From NCBI GenBank assembly GCA_030656015.1, contig JAUSNX010000006.1, positions 1 to 64,000 on the forward strand: 64,000 bases of DNA, written 5' to 3'. Numbering within the stretch: the stretch's first letter is position 1; each line of letters opens with the position of its first letter. The translations under genes and the position numbers were made by a program. This document shows, piece by piece, positions 41,323 through 51,717 of this stretch. A model generated the notes under the pieces. That model did no database searches. It saw only the letters and a program-made list of their open reading frames with translations, and was not told where the DNA came from. The stretch comes from Methanobacteriaceae archaeon. Lineage in GTDB: Archaea; Methanobacteriota; Methanobacteria; Methanobacteriales; Methanobacteriaceae.

Positions 41323-42726
41323 TTAATAAGCATTTTGATCAGTAAAACCATTGGTAAATGTAAGGAAAAATATTTTCACATCTAAACTAAGGGTCCAGTT
41401 CTCCACATAATATAAATCATATTCTATTCTCTTTTTTATTGAGGTATCTCCTCTCCAGCCATGAACTTGGGCCCATCCAGTCATTCCGGGTCTAACGTGA
41501 TGTTTAATCATGTAATGTGGTATTTCTTCTCTGAATTTTTCCACAAAAAGAGGACGTTCTGGTCTTGGACCAATAAGACTCATATCTCCTTTTAATATAT
41601 TAAATAATTGTGGTAATTCATCTATACTAGTTTTTCTTATGAAAGAACCAAATTTTGTCTTTCGGGGGTCGTCTTCTGTGGTCCATTGGGACACTTCTTC
41701 GTCACCGGCCTGTACTTTCATGCTACGGAATTTATACATCTCGAATGTTGCTCTATGTAATCCAACACGTTCCTGTTTGAATATAATTGGTCCAGGAGAG
41801 CTTTTTTTGACCATAATTGTGGTGAAAATGAGTAGTGGTGAAAATATCATTATCCCCCCTATTGCCATCAAAATGTCTAAAAATCGCTTCAGAGCTTTAT
41901 TAAAAGAATTATCTAATGGAACATAGCGTATATTAATTAAAGGGATGTTATCTATCATATCAATGTATGGCCTTGCTGGGAAATAGCGATAGTAATCAGG
42001 AACAATTTCTGCTTTAACCCCATATTTTTCACAAGTATCAATTATGTGTTCTAACAATTTAGAATGGCGAGGAGAAAGGGTTATTACGATTCTATCAATT
42101 TCTTTGGTAAGAATAATTTCTTCTAAATCTTCAATTTTTCCTATTACTGGTGAACCTGCTATTTCAGTTTTTTTTTCTATATTATCATCTAAAAACCCAA
42201 TTAATTTGTACCCGACATATTCATTGAGTTTTATTTTACGGGTGAACTTCTCACCAAGATCCCCTGCCCCAATTACTAAAATATATTTAATATTATATCC
42301 TTTACTTCGGGCGAATCGTAATGATTTCCTTACAATTAATCGCTCTATTATTGAAAATATGGTAGAGAATAATGCGAAAATGGCCAGCAAGTAACGGGAA
42401 TAGTCTGAAAGATCAACTACAAATAATATGGTTACCAGTAGCAATAATCCAATAAAATTGACCTTAACGATTTTTATGGTTTCGGAAGTTATACTTTTGG
42501 TTCTTTGAGGGTCATATAATCCAAAAAAGTAGTAAAGTAGGAGATAATTTGGTAAAATAAAGATTATAGGTAAAACATATATGGAAAATCCCCACCTATT
42601 ACCCTCAAATCCTAGTATTCCTAGTTTAAATCTAATAAAATAGGCAAAAATCAGTGCTAAGGTGATTACAATTATATCTATAATTACCAGCATTATATTG
42701 AATATTTTCTGGTTCTGCTGAATCAT
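41323..42726 (-). CDS. Polyprenyl-phosphate glycosylphosphotransferase (WbaP/CpsE type)
   Basis: A 467-residue membrane enzyme that starts glycan synthesis by moving a sugar-1-phosphate onto a polyprenyl phosphate. Four N-terminal membrane helices (residues 10-115) and a Rossmann-like middle (LVIGAGDLGEKFTRK) come first. Another helix (about 280-300) leads to the catalytic domain: SSPGPIIFKQERVG, then DELPQLFNILKGDMSLIGPRP. This is the last gene of the cluster. GGTGATTTC precedes the ATG. Confidence 0.93.
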   Translation of the reverse strand: MIQQNQKIFNIMLVIIDIIVITLALIFAYFIRFKLGILGFEGNRWGFSIYVLPIIFILPNYLLLYYFFGLYDPQRTKSITSETIKIVKVNFIGLLLLVTILFVVDLSDYSRYLLAIFALFSTIFSIIERLIVRKSLRFARSKGYNIKYILVIGAGDLGEKFTRKIKLNEYVGYKLIGFLDDNIEKKTEIAGSPVIGKIEDLEEIILTKEIDRIVITLSPRHSKLLEHIIDTCEKYGVKAEIVPDYYRYFPARPYIDMIDNIPLINIRYVPLDNSFNKALKRFLDILMAIGGIMIFSPLLIFTTIMVKKSSPGPIIFKQERVGLHRATFEMYKFRSMKVQAGDEEVSQWTTEDDPRKTKFGSFIRKTSIDELPQLFNILKGDMSLIGPRPERPLFVEKFREEIPHYMIKHHVRPGMTGWAQVHGWRGDTSIKKRIEYDLYYVENWTLSLDVKIFFLTFTNGFTDQNAY

Positions 42727-42963
42727 GAAATCACCTTAAACATGAAATTATTTTATTTTAAATGGAATTTTTGCTTTATTTTATTTGTTATCTTTAATAA
42801 AATGTTATTGATATCATTTATACAATAAGCACTATTTTAATATTGTTGATAATTTTTTATTTATATATTTTTGGGGAGTTATATGTAAAATATAATTAAT
42901 TGAAAATTAGTCTATTAAAGCTAATTTTATTAATTTTTAATCTCTAATTTTTAATCTCAATTA
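42727..42963. other. AT-rich gap with no gene
   Basis: An AT-rich gap between the sugar transferase and the next glycosyltransferase. No RNA, repeat or gene is visible, apart from a probable promoter for 41323-42726. Confidence 0.5.
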
Positions 42964-43848
42964 TTATCCTGATTTTTTGAAAAGATTCAAAAAGAGCTTT
43001 AACCCAAATATTGCCCCTATCCCTGCGTAAGTTAAAGCAGTTGTTAATACAGAGCTCTGTTTTTTATAATGCTTATTATAAAAAATATACATGGCCCTGT
43101 AAAATTCATATATTAGTTTTGATTTTTGCTTCTGGCTGCTGGATCCTTTATAATGAATTATCTGTGCATCACCATAATATATTATCTGCCAGCCAGCTTC
43201 TTTTATTCGATAGCACCAGTCAATATCTTCACCATACATGAAGAAATTTTCATCTAAAAGCCCTATCTCTTTAATTGCTTCTGAATTTACTATCATGAAT
43301 GCACCCACCAGACAATCAATAGGGTAAACTCCATCATTATCTAAATAACAAAGGTTGTATTTTCCAAAACGCGGACTCTTTGGGAAAAGACGTGAAAGCC
43401 CAATCATCCGATAAAAAGAAACACTAACATCTGGAAAACTTCTTCGACAGGCCTTATCTAATGTTCCATCAGGTAAAACCACTTTACATCCCAGGGCTCC
43501 AGTTTGGGTGTGGGATTCCATGTAATTCAAACACTTTTCTAGGCAGTCATCAACTACTATGGTATCGGAATTAAGTAATAATATGTAATTGGAGGATGTC
43601 TCTTTCAAAGCCAGGTTATTAGCATAGGAAAATCCTTTATTTTTAGTACTAGCAATAAATTTTATTAATCCATCTTGCATTTCTTTTGAAAAATTTTTCT
43701 GTAGTTTTTCAAGACTACCATCCTCAGAAGCATTGTCCACAACATAAATGTCATATTTAAATGGGTGATTTTTGGTAATTACCGACTCAATAGTCTGTTT
43801 TGTTAAATTATATGTGCGGTAATTTACTACTATTATGGATAAGTCCAT
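42964..43848 (-). CDS. Glycosyltransferase family 2 (rhamnosyltransferase-like)
   Basis: A 294-residue GT-A-fold transferase: [18 protein letters not shown] at the start, NSDTIVVDD (metal-binding DxD variant), [13 protein letters not shown], and [15 protein letters not shown] as the acceptor motif. A membrane segment lies near the C-terminus. ATG 43848 was chosen because GAGGAG precedes it. The acceptor sugar cannot be told. Confidence 0.88.
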   Translation of the reverse strand: MDLSIIVVNYRTYNLTKQTIESVITKNHPFKYDIYVVDNASEDGSLEKLQKNFSKEMQDGLIKFIASTKNKGFSYANNLALKETSSNYILLLNSDTIVVDDCLEKCLNYMESHTQTGALGCKVVLPDGTLDKACRRSFPDVSVSFYRMIGLSRLFPKSPRFGKYNLCYLDNDGVYPIDCLVGAFMIVNSEAIKEIGLLDENFFMYGEDIDWCYRIKEAGWQIIYYGDAQIIHYKGSSSQKQKSKLIYEFYRAMYIFYNKHYKKQSSVLTTALTYAGIGAIFGLKLFLNLFKKSG

Positions 43849-44019
43849 TATATATCTCCTCATGATGGAATTTAAAATATTTTAAACAGTTAAGTGAGTA
43901 TTCGCAAAATAGTTTTATTATTTTATTGTAATATCTAATATTAAAATTATTTTACTAATTAAAATCTATCTAAGATTAAAAAGGATTAGAATATGGAGAC
44001 TATTTGATATAGATCATGT

Positions 44020-44973
44020 TTAAAAAAATAGGAATTTTAGAGTATTTTTAATCAATAATCCTTCAATTTCAAAGTAATTAACTAAATTTTTATTTAAATA
44101 TTTTACTTTTTTTACTTTACCTAAAGAAAGGAATCCTTCTTTTAATCCATCTAAATAAGTTTTCCCATAACCTTTTTTCATGAAAAAAAGATATTTAATA
44201 AAATATCCTAAGAATAAAAAGGGCAAATTCAGAATCAGCTGGGGCCATGGCATGTTTTTGTAGGGAACATATACATTATTTCGGGCCGCCAATTTGATTT
44301 TAAATTTATTATAACGGCTGCCGCTTGTTCCGCTTCCTCTATGATAAACCACAGCTTCTGGACAGTAAATACATTTATAACCATGAATTCTGGCCCGGTA
44401 ACTTATATCCACATCCTCCATATATGCAAAGAAATTTTCATCAAAAAGCCCTATTTCATCAAAAACGCTTTTTCTATAAATTGCTGCTCCCGCACATGCG
44501 CTGAAGGTTTCTCTTTTTTGAATATAGTCTTTTGGGGATTTATTATGCCCTACCTTTCTAGTCCATCCCAATATGGTGTATTCATCACCAGCATCATCTA
44601 TTTTATTCCTATTCTGGTACTGAACCATTTTAGAAGTTACAGCAAATGTTTTATCATCTTTTTCCAGGCAATCCACAATACTAGGAATGCAATCTGTTTC
44701 TAATTCCACATCATTATTCAGCAAAAAAACATATTCTGATTTGGATAGGTTTATGCCCTGGTTAACTGCAGTAGCAAACCCTAAATTTTTTTTATTTTGT
44801 ATTAGAATGAATTCAGGATAATTTTCTTTAATGTATTCAATGCTTCCATCTTCTGAGGCATTATCTATGACAATCACATCAAAAGGATAATTTTGGTTTT
44901 TTAAAGATTCAAAACACTCTTTAAGGAAATGTTTACCATTATAATTAGGTATAATAATCGCTAGATTCACCAT
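44020..44973 (-). CDS. Glycosyltransferase family 2
   Basis: A 317-residue GT-A transferase: IIIPNYNGKHFLKECFES, NNDVELETD as the DxD-like motif, CAGAAIYRKSVFDEIGLFDE, and MEDVDISYRARIHGYKC. A C-terminal hydrophobic piece may anchor it to the membrane. A close paralogue lies at 42964-43848. Confidence 0.88.
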   Translation of the reverse strand: MVNLAIIIPNYNGKHFLKECFESLKNQNYPFDVIVIDNASEDGSIEYIKENYPEFILIQNKKNLGFATAVNQGINLSKSEYVFLLNNDVELETDCIPSIVDCLEKDDKTFAVTSKMVQYQNRNKIDDAGDEYTILGWTRKVGHNKSPKDYIQKRETFSACAGAAIYRKSVFDEIGLFDENFFAYMEDVDISYRARIHGYKCIYCPEAVVYHRGSGTSGSRYNKFKIKLAARNNVYVPYKNMPWPQLILNLPFLFLGYFIKYLFFMKKGYGKTYLDGLKEGFLSLGKVKKVKYLNKNLVNYFEIEGLLIKNTLKFLFF

Positions 44974-45044
44974 AAACTTAACCTTAAGGATTATATTATA
45001 TTTTTTATAAAAAGATTTACAAAAATATGCTCTTAAAACATGTT

Positions 45045-45794
45045 TTATCTATTAACTTGGTGAATACTCTGTTCATATTTTTCACTTACTTCTTCTACAG
45101 AGCCTTGCATAATTAACTTGCCTTTTTCAAGCCATATTGCTTTATTACACAGGCTTTTCACCTGATCAATAGAATGTGAAACAAATAAAACAGTAACGTC
45201 TTCATTGAGGAATGATTTCATTCTTTTTTCACTCTTTTCCTTAAATTTGGCGTCTCCAACGGCTAATACTTCATCCAAAATTAATATTTCAGGTTCCACA
45301 GTTGTGGCAATGGAAAAACCCAGCCGGGCCACCATGCCTGAAGAATAATTTTTTAAGGGAACATCTATGAACTCTCCAATCTCAGAGAAATTCACGATCT
45401 CATCGAATTTACTTTCTATAAACTCTTTAGTATAACCTAACATTGCGCCGTTAAGAAAAATATTCTCCCTACCAGTATAACTAGGATCAAATCCTGCTCC
45501 AAGCTCCAGTAAAGGCGATATGCGACCCATTAACTCAATATTGCCATGAGTAGGTTTCATAACTCCTGATATGAGTTTGAGCAAAGTACTCTTGCCAGCA
45601 CCATTTAATCCAAGGACTCCTAATTTATCTCCTTTCTTTACTTCAAATGAAACGTCTTTCAGGGCCCAAAAGGACTGATACATAAGTTCTCTTTTTAGAA
45701 GTTTAATAACGTACTCTTTAAGGTTATCTGTTTTTTCCTGGCTTAAATTGAACTCCATTCCAACATTTTCAACCTTGATAACTGTTTCTCCCAA
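45045..45794 (-). CDS. ABC transporter ATPase for polysaccharide export (Wzt/TagH type)
   Basis: A 249-residue ATPase. Walker A GLNGAGKST, signature SSGMVARL, Walker B EILILDEV and the SHS switch are visible. It lacks the C-terminal carbohydrate-binding domain of long Wzt proteins. It begins with TTG after GGGTGA. With the permease upstream it forms a Wzm/Wzt exporter for a finished lipid-linked glycan. Confidence 0.92.
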   Translation of the reverse strand: MGETVIKVENVGMEFNLSQEKTDNLKEYVIKLLKRELMYQSFWALKDVSFEVKKGDKLGVLGLNGAGKSTLLKLISGVMKPTHGNIELMGRISPLLELGAGFDPSYTGRENIFLNGAMLGYTKEFIESKFDEIVNFSEIGEFIDVPLKNYSSGMVARLGFSIATTVEPEILILDEVLAVGDAKFKEKSEKRMKSFLNEDVTVLFVSHSIDQVKSLCNKAIWLEKGKLIMQGSVEEVSEKYEQSIHQVNR

Positions 45795-45874
45795 ATTTTC
45801 ACCCTTAATGATTAGATTATCACTTTTTAAGCAGTATTCTATGATTTTTTTAAATTTTAATTATTTAGATAATT

Positions 45875-46672
45875 TTAAATGTATAATATAAATTTATCCT
45901 GATATTTATAAAACAAAGCTATTCCTAAAACAATGGACGCTATTGCGGAAACCGTCCCGAATATTAGTTGCCCTTGATCAAAATAGGCCCCATATAAAAT
46001 TGAAGCTCTAAAAAGACTTATTATAGCATATAATGGGTTGAAAGTTTGAATCCATCTGAAACTTTCAGGTACAATTTCGGCTGGATACATAATAGGGGTA
46101 GCATACATTAACATGGTAAGAAAAACACCGTATAAATGTTCTATATCTCTGAAAAACACGGTTAATGTGGCTACTATCAATCCAACTCCAATGGTAAACA
46201 TTAAAAGAAGTAAAATAGGCACCAGCGCTGAAAGAATGAAAATTGTAAATGGGGCTTGGGTGGCTATCATTACTAAAAACAGGACAATCATTGACATTAA
46301 AAATGTGACCAAATTAGAAAATATCACTCCGAGGGAGTACATATACTTTGGAATATAAACTTTTTTGATCATGGAGGCATTACTGATAATAGATCCCATA
46401 GCTGCCCTACTTCCCGCAGCGTAATAATCAAATACAAGTTTTCCAGTTAATAAGTAAACGGGATAATTTTCGATATTGTTCTTAAAAAGCTGTGAAAATA
46501 CGATAGTCAATATTATCATGGTAAATAATGGCTGCAGGAAACTCCAGAATATTCCCAGGACGGATCTTCTGTATTTCAGCTTAACATCCCTTTTAATTAA
46601 TTCAGCAAGTAGAAACTTATATTTATTGAAATTAGATAAGAATCTATGGCCAAATATTTCTTCAAAGATCAT
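45875..46672 (-). CDS. ABC-2 type permease for polysaccharide export (Wzm type)
   Basis: A 265-residue membrane protein with six helices: KYRRSVLGIFWSFLQPLFTM near the start is the mark of the ABC-2 polysaccharide exporters. AAGSRAAMGSIISNASMIKK is a coupling segment. It lies directly upstream of the ATPase gene on the same strand. GGGTAAAAA precedes the ATG. Confidence 0.92.
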   Translation of the reverse strand: MIFEEIFGHRFLSNFNKYKFLLAELIKRDVKLKYRRSVLGIFWSFLQPLFTMIILTIVFSQLFKNNIENYPVYLLTGKLVFDYYAAGSRAAMGSIISNASMIKKVYIPKYMYSLGVIFSNLVTFLMSMIVLFLVMIATQAPFTIFILSALVPILLLLMFTIGVGLIVATLTVFFRDIEHLYGVFLTMLMYATPIMYPAEIVPESFRWIQTFNPLYAIISLFRASILYGAYFDQGQLIFGTVSAIASIVLGIALFYKYQDKFILYI

Positions 46673-46787
46673 TTTTTACCCTACTTACATTAAAATAATA
46701 TTTAATGATTTTTATAATTGTTAATTTCATATATTCTCATTTCTTTTTCTTTTTCCTGATTTAAATAGGTTTAATATTATTACATTA

Positions 46788-48110
46788 TTAATTACCTATC
46801 TGGAAATATTCAAATCCAATATTATGTAAAATTTCCTTATTGAACTGATTCCTACCATCAAAGATAATCTTGTTTTTAATCCTTTTTTCTATTTCTTCAA
46901 AATCAGGGCTTCTAAACTCTTTCCATTCGGTAATTAATATTAGAGCATCTGCATCATTAAGAACATCGTATTTATTATCCTCAAATTTCAGGTTAGCATT
47001 ACCCTCAAAGTAATATTTTCTGGCCACTTTCATGGCTTGAGGATCATAAGCAATTATTTTAGCTCCTAATTTAGTTAACTTATTAATAATAACTGTAGAA
47101 GAAGCTTCTCTCATGTCATCAGTTTCTGGTTTAAATGATAAACCCCATACGGCAAAAGTGAAATTTGATAAGTCGTCACCAAATCGATTTATTATTTTAT
47201 TCACCAGTACTAACTTTTGATTTTCATTCACGGCTTCTATTTCTTTTAATAAACCAGAGTTGTATTCATAATCTTTAGAAGTTCGTATTAATGCCTTAAT
47301 ATCCTTTGGAAAGCAACTTCCCCCATATCCACATCCAGCATATAAGAAACTGTAGCCTATTCTACTATCACTACCCATTCCAATCCGCACATTATTGATA
47401 TCTGCTCCCACCCTTTCACAAATATTAGCCATTTCATTCATGAAGGATATACGCGAGGCTAACATGGCATTTGAAGCGTATTTAGTCATTTCTGCGCTTT
47501 TCACATCCATATTTATAAATCGTTCCTGGTTTCGTATAAACGGAGCGTATAATTCCTTTAATATTTCAATAACCTTATCTTCATCACAACCAATTACCAC
47601 ACGGTCTGGTTTCATAAAATCATCGACTGCAGCACCTTCTTTTAAGAATTCTGGGTTTGAAACTACGGAAATATCATGATCCAACTTTCTTTCATCCAAT
47701 TCTTTAATAATGATATCTTTTACTTTATCGGCCGTTCCCACAGGTACAGTGGATTTATTTATGACAATAAGATCACTTGACATTGTTTGCCCAATTTGCT
47801 GTGCCGCTTCCAGAACGTACTGTAAATCAGCACTTCCATCTTCACCAACGGGTGTTCCCACAGCTATGAAACATATATCTGAATTGTCCAGGCCTTCTTT
47901 TAAATTATTGGTAAAAATCAGATTTCCGTGCTCAAAATTTCTAACAACTAATTCTTCCAGGCCAGGTTCATAAATGGGGATAATTCCTTTTTTAAGGTTC
48001 TTAATTTTATCACCATCAATATCAACACAATATACATTATTTCCCATTTCTGAGAGACATGTGCCTGTAACTAATCCAACATATCCTGTTCCAATAATTG
48101 TAATTTTCAT
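46788..48110 (-). CDS. UDP-glucose / GDP-mannose dehydrogenase family
   Basis: A 440-residue NAD-dependent enzyme that oxidises a UDP-sugar C6 alcohol to the acid, giving UDP-glucuronate-type donors. The dinucleotide site is IIGTGYVGLVTGTC, the active-site Cys lies in YGGSCFPKDIKAL, and FKPETDDMREASS is in the C-terminal part. I chose ATG 48110, since the upstream GTG overlaps GTGAT. It supplies acidic sugars to the cluster. Confidence 0.93.
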   Translation of the reverse strand: MKITIIGTGYVGLVTGTCLSEMGNNVYCVDIDGDKIKNLKKGIIPIYEPGLEELVVRNFEHGNLIFTNNLKEGLDNSDICFIAVGTPVGEDGSADLQYVLEAAQQIGQTMSSDLIVINKSTVPVGTADKVKDIIIKELDERKLDHDISVVSNPEFLKEGAAVDDFMKPDRVVIGCDEDKVIEILKELYAPFIRNQERFINMDVKSAEMTKYASNAMLASRISFMNEMANICERVGADINNVRIGMGSDSRIGYSFLYAGCGYGGSCFPKDIKALIRTSKDYEYNSGLLKEIEAVNENQKLVLVNKIINRFGDDLSNFTFAVWGLSFKPETDDMREASSTVIINKLTKLGAKIIAYDPQAMKVARKYYFEGNANLKFEDNKYDVLNDADALILITEWKEFRSPDFEEIEKRIKNKIIFDGRNQFNKEILHNIGFEYFQIGN

Positions 48111-48148
48111 GAATATCACTTTATTTTATTATTTTAATTTATTGAATA

Positions 48149-49153
48149 TCAATCACTAATTTTGTTTTTATCTGGATTTTTAGTAATGAATTTTGTGAAT
48201 ACAAAAATGAGTTTATTAGTCCATTCAGTTAAAACATCTCTTGAAAGAATATATAAAACTAGGCTCGGCAACAAAACTGCATATAAAATTGAATAGTAGG
48301 TATTATTCAAAATAAAGTTTAATCCAAGATTTGTTAATATTTGTGGCATTGAGAGAAAAATGTAGAAATGGAACACATACACAACAAGTGAATTTTTCCC
48401 GATTTTTGTTAAAAACGTTTTATTGGATGTCATGAAAGAATATAATAATGTGAGAACTACCATGGATGCTATCAGGACAAATAATGTTAGTAATATTCCT
48501 TTAGGATCACTTAAACCTAATTCACTGTAAGAACGTTTAAAACTCATTATTGCACCATGGTTTTGGATTGCAAATGCGAATATTGATAAAGAAACAATAA
48601 AACCTATTACTGCAACATATATATTTTTTATTTTTATTTTTTCTTTAATTTCTTTGAAATAGAAACCAAATAGAAATATTGGTAGAAAAGAAATAGCTCT
48701 TGATATGGCTAAAAAATCAAAATTTATGTTTAGTGTTCCTAAATATAGAACTGGAATAATACTTAATAAAATGGGATATTTAAATTTATCCAGGGCGGGC
48801 AAAAAAGTTCTCCAATAAAATAGACATAATAAATACCATAAACCTGCTGCTGGGAAGAAATAATTTTCTAAAGATAGATTCCCATCTTTTAAAAATGAGA
48901 AAATTATCCAAAGTGTGCTAAATAATAAATATGGCATGAAAATATTTCGAAAAGCTTTAGTTCCACTATCCGAAGCGGTTTTAGAGAGATAACCACTTAC
49001 AAATACAAAGATTGGCATAGCTAATGCGCAACGGCAAATATAAATAAAATATGGTATTTGAAAATCCATTAATATTGTTTGTTCAAAAAAATGTCCAAAA
49101 ACAATTAGAACCATTGCTAGGCCTTTTAGATTGTCTAATTTAAGGTCGCGCAT
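48149..49153 (-). CDS. Acyltransferase family 3 membrane protein (sugar O-acetylation)
   Basis: A 334-residue protein with about ten membrane helices: starts LDNLKGLAMVLIVFGHFFEQ, with the catalytic His as in OafA/NolL-type acyltransferases. It likely adds acetyl or other acyl groups to the glycan. AGGAGTAAAT precedes the ATG. Confidence 0.85.
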   Translation of the reverse strand: MRDLKLDNLKGLAMVLIVFGHFFEQTILMDFQIPYFIYICRCALAMPIFVFVSGYLSKTASDSGTKAFRNIFMPYLLFSTLWIIFSFLKDGNLSLENYFFPAAGLWYLLCLFYWRTFLPALDKFKYPILLSIIPVLYLGTLNINFDFLAISRAISFLPIFLFGFYFKEIKEKIKIKNIYVAVIGFIVSLSIFAFAIQNHGAIMSFKRSYSELGLSDPKGILLTLFVLIASMVVLTLLYSFMTSNKTFLTKIGKNSLVVYVFHFYIFLSMPQILTNLGLNFILNNTYYSILYAVLLPSLVLYILSRDVLTEWTNKLIFVFTKFITKNPDKNKISD

Positions 49154-49241
49154 ATTTACTCCTAGTTAAATATAAATTTAATTATCGCTTGCAAATTATA
49201 TAAAATATTTTGTTTGTAATTCATTTAAAGAATGATGTCAT

Positions 49242-51701
49242 TTAATTTAAAAATGAATAATATATCTTTAAATAGTCATTAGCCATCTCTTTTGTCGTTT
49301 TAAATTTTATTTCTTGCACTGTTCTGGCAATTTTTTCATATTCTTCTGGTGAATTAGATATTCTGATTATCTCTTGGTAAGCTGCTATGGGGTTTTGATA
49401 ATCTAAAAACCATCCCCCGTTGTTTTTAATGGTACGTTCTTTCTGTGCTCCTAAATTTGTTGTTAAAACAGGTACTCCGCAACTCCAAGCTTCAGATAAA
49501 GTATGACAGTAAGTTTCCGGCCATATGGACAATATGCCAATGAAAGAGGGTTTAATATTTTCTATAATCTTACAAAAATCTTCCCTATCGTATTTTCCAT
49601 GATAAATACCACAATCTTCAAGCTCGGGATCAAGAGAACCCATAAAGTGAAATTCTAATATAGAATTTTTATCTTGTTCCATGAGATCTTTTATGAGTTT
49701 TAAACCCTTTTGATTATTAATATTGCCTGGAAAAACAATTTTCACTGGTTTAGATGGCTCTGGAATTTCGTAGGGGAGTATATTTTTTTCTATAGGATCA
49801 AAATCCCTGCCATGTTCAATGATTTTAAAATTTTTGGTGGATAATTGTGGATAAATAGATGTAAAAATGTCTTTTACACATTCGGAGGTAGTTACAAAAG
49901 CTGAAGCTCTGTCTAATGTTTTCGAAATTTCATTTCTCCATTGGGGAATAAAATCTTTTAAAATAGGAAGATCATCTAATTCCACCATTGAAACCATACA
50001 TTGTCCGTCTCCTTCTGTGCATTCTCCTGCACAATAATTATTTTTATCATCTAATAAGTTGTAGGATGGGCAAATGAAATAAAAATCATGAAATGATATT
50101 ATCATTGGTAGTCCTAATTTTGATGTAATGGATGGTAAGTCAAAAGTATGCTTAATTAGATGTCTAAGATGCACAATATCAATTTTTAATCCATTAAGAA
50201 CATTGAAATAAATATCTCTAAATTCTGAGTTATAAAAATCACTTGCGGACCATTCTGATTTAATTGCCCAAGAAAAAATTTCTTCAAAATCATCATCAAC
50301 ATATTTCAGCAGAATTATTTCTTTAGAACTGGATGAAAGTATATAACAATCAAAATTTTTTCCAACATTTCTTATTAGATCTTGATTGGTATGAACTGTT
50401 CCGCCTCCTCCTTTATGGATAACGTACAATATTCGTTTTTTGTTATTATTTTCTAAATTTTCATTTTCAAGGGCGTTTTTGATTCTTTCAAGGATAGTTA
50501 CGTATTCATCTGATTTTAAAAACTCTCGAACCTTTCTGGTATATTGAGGATGTTTTTGGTCTAATATTGCCCTATTTTTCTTTAAAAGGTCTTTTTTTGC
50601 ATCTGAGAATGATGAACCCCCTTTATGATAAATATAAGTTGATTCGTCTATGATATTAGTCCAATATTTTTCAAGTGCCCTCATGCAAAAGTCATTTTCT
50701 TCACAATACCCCATGCCAAAGCTTTCTTCATCAAGAAGTCCTATTTCATTTATTAAATCTCTTTTAATAAACATACAGAATCCATTGCCGGTGGGAACTT
50801 CCATATATTTATTAACTGCAACTTTTTCAACTAAATTTGCAACATCTTCTATTTTTAGTTGGGGATGTCCAGTTTTAATTCCTGGAATTGAAAAGGCTCC
50901 AGCAGCGTTAGATAGTGCTGTAACAGTTCCTATTTGTTTTTCAGAGTAAGCAGCCACCACTAGTTTTGTTAACCATTTAGGAGTAACTATGGTGTCGCTG
51001 TTTAATAGTACAATATCTCCCTCGGTACTTTTCATTCCAATATTAACCGTTTTTACAAATCCTTTATTTTCTTCATTTCTGATTATTTTTATATTTTGAT
51101 TACCCTCTAGATTACTTAATAATCCCTCAATTCTTTCATCAGTACTAAAATCATCAATTAAAACCATTTCAAATGGAATTTTAGTGTGTTTTAGAACACT
51201 TTCTATACATTTTTCCGTATCTTCAAAAGCATTATAGATGGGTATTATGATGGATATTTTTTGGGGCGAATCCAGAGCGTTTATGATATCTTCGATTTGA
51301 GAATTATAATATGGTTCAAATCCTAAATTGTAAAATTTTGGATTAATAGTTTCTCGTCTTTCATTGAGCCCATATAGACTGTAATGCACTAATGGATTTA
51401 ACCTAGAATTTTTAACATCCGAATATTTTCTTAAATAATAATCTCCGTCAAATTGAGGGCTTGGCTTTCTCCCTTCTTTAAATCCATGATATATATAATT
51501 TAAAATAGGATCTATACCAGATAATCTAACATCCGGGTTATTGTGTAAATAGTAACTTTTATTTAACAATTCATATTTTTTAATTGATTTATATCCTTTG
51601 ATATTAGCAAAAGCTACTTTAAGGCCAGTTTTTTTGCTATTAAGAATAATGTATGCATAGGGAAATGTTGAAATTAATTTTTGCTTGATGGGTCTATTCA
51701 T
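49242..51701 (-). CDS. Bifunctional glycosyltransferase: N-terminal repeat module, GT2, GT4
   Basis: An 819-residue enzyme. An N-terminal module (about residues 1-120) has two HYxxxG-type repeats: NYIYHGFKEGRKPSPQFDGD and HYSLYGLNERRE. A GT2 domain follows (about 145-420: SIIIPIYNAFEDTEKCIESV, NSDTIVTPKWL). A GT4-like domain follows in turn (about 425-815), with ending SIWPETYCHTLSEAWSCGVP as the acceptor motif. GAGGTTGAATC precedes the ATG. The N-terminal module is shared with the 988-residue protein at 54990. Confidence 0.88.
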   Translation of the reverse strand: MNRPIKQKLISTFPYAYIILNSKKTGLKVAFANIKGYKSIKKYELLNKSYYLHNNPDVRLSGIDPILNYIYHGFKEGRKPSPQFDGDYYLRKYSDVKNSRLNPLVHYSLYGLNERRETINPKFYNLGFEPYYNSQIEDIINALDSPQKISIIIPIYNAFEDTEKCIESVLKHTKIPFEMVLIDDFSTDERIEGLLSNLEGNQNIKIIRNEENKGFVKTVNIGMKSTEGDIVLLNSDTIVTPKWLTKLVVAAYSEKQIGTVTALSNAAGAFSIPGIKTGHPQLKIEDVANLVEKVAVNKYMEVPTGNGFCMFIKRDLINEIGLLDEESFGMGYCEENDFCMRALEKYWTNIIDESTYIYHKGGSSFSDAKKDLLKKNRAILDQKHPQYTRKVREFLKSDEYVTILERIKNALENENLENNNKKRILYVIHKGGGGTVHTNQDLIRNVGKNFDCYILSSSSKEIILLKYVDDDFEEIFSWAIKSEWSASDFYNSEFRDIYFNVLNGLKIDIVHLRHLIKHTFDLPSITSKLGLPMIISFHDFYFICPSYNLLDDKNNYCAGECTEGDGQCMVSMVELDDLPILKDFIPQWRNEISKTLDRASAFVTTSECVKDIFTSIYPQLSTKNFKIIEHGRDFDPIEKNILPYEIPEPSKPVKIVFPGNINNQKGLKLIKDLMEQDKNSILEFHFMGSLDPELEDCGIYHGKYDREDFCKIIENIKPSFIGILSIWPETYCHTLSEAWSCGVPVLTTNLGAQKERTIKNNGGWFLDYQNPIAAYQEIIRISNSPEEYEKIARTVQEIKFKTTKEMANDYLKIYYSFLN

Positions 51702-51717
51702 GATTCAACCTCTATAT

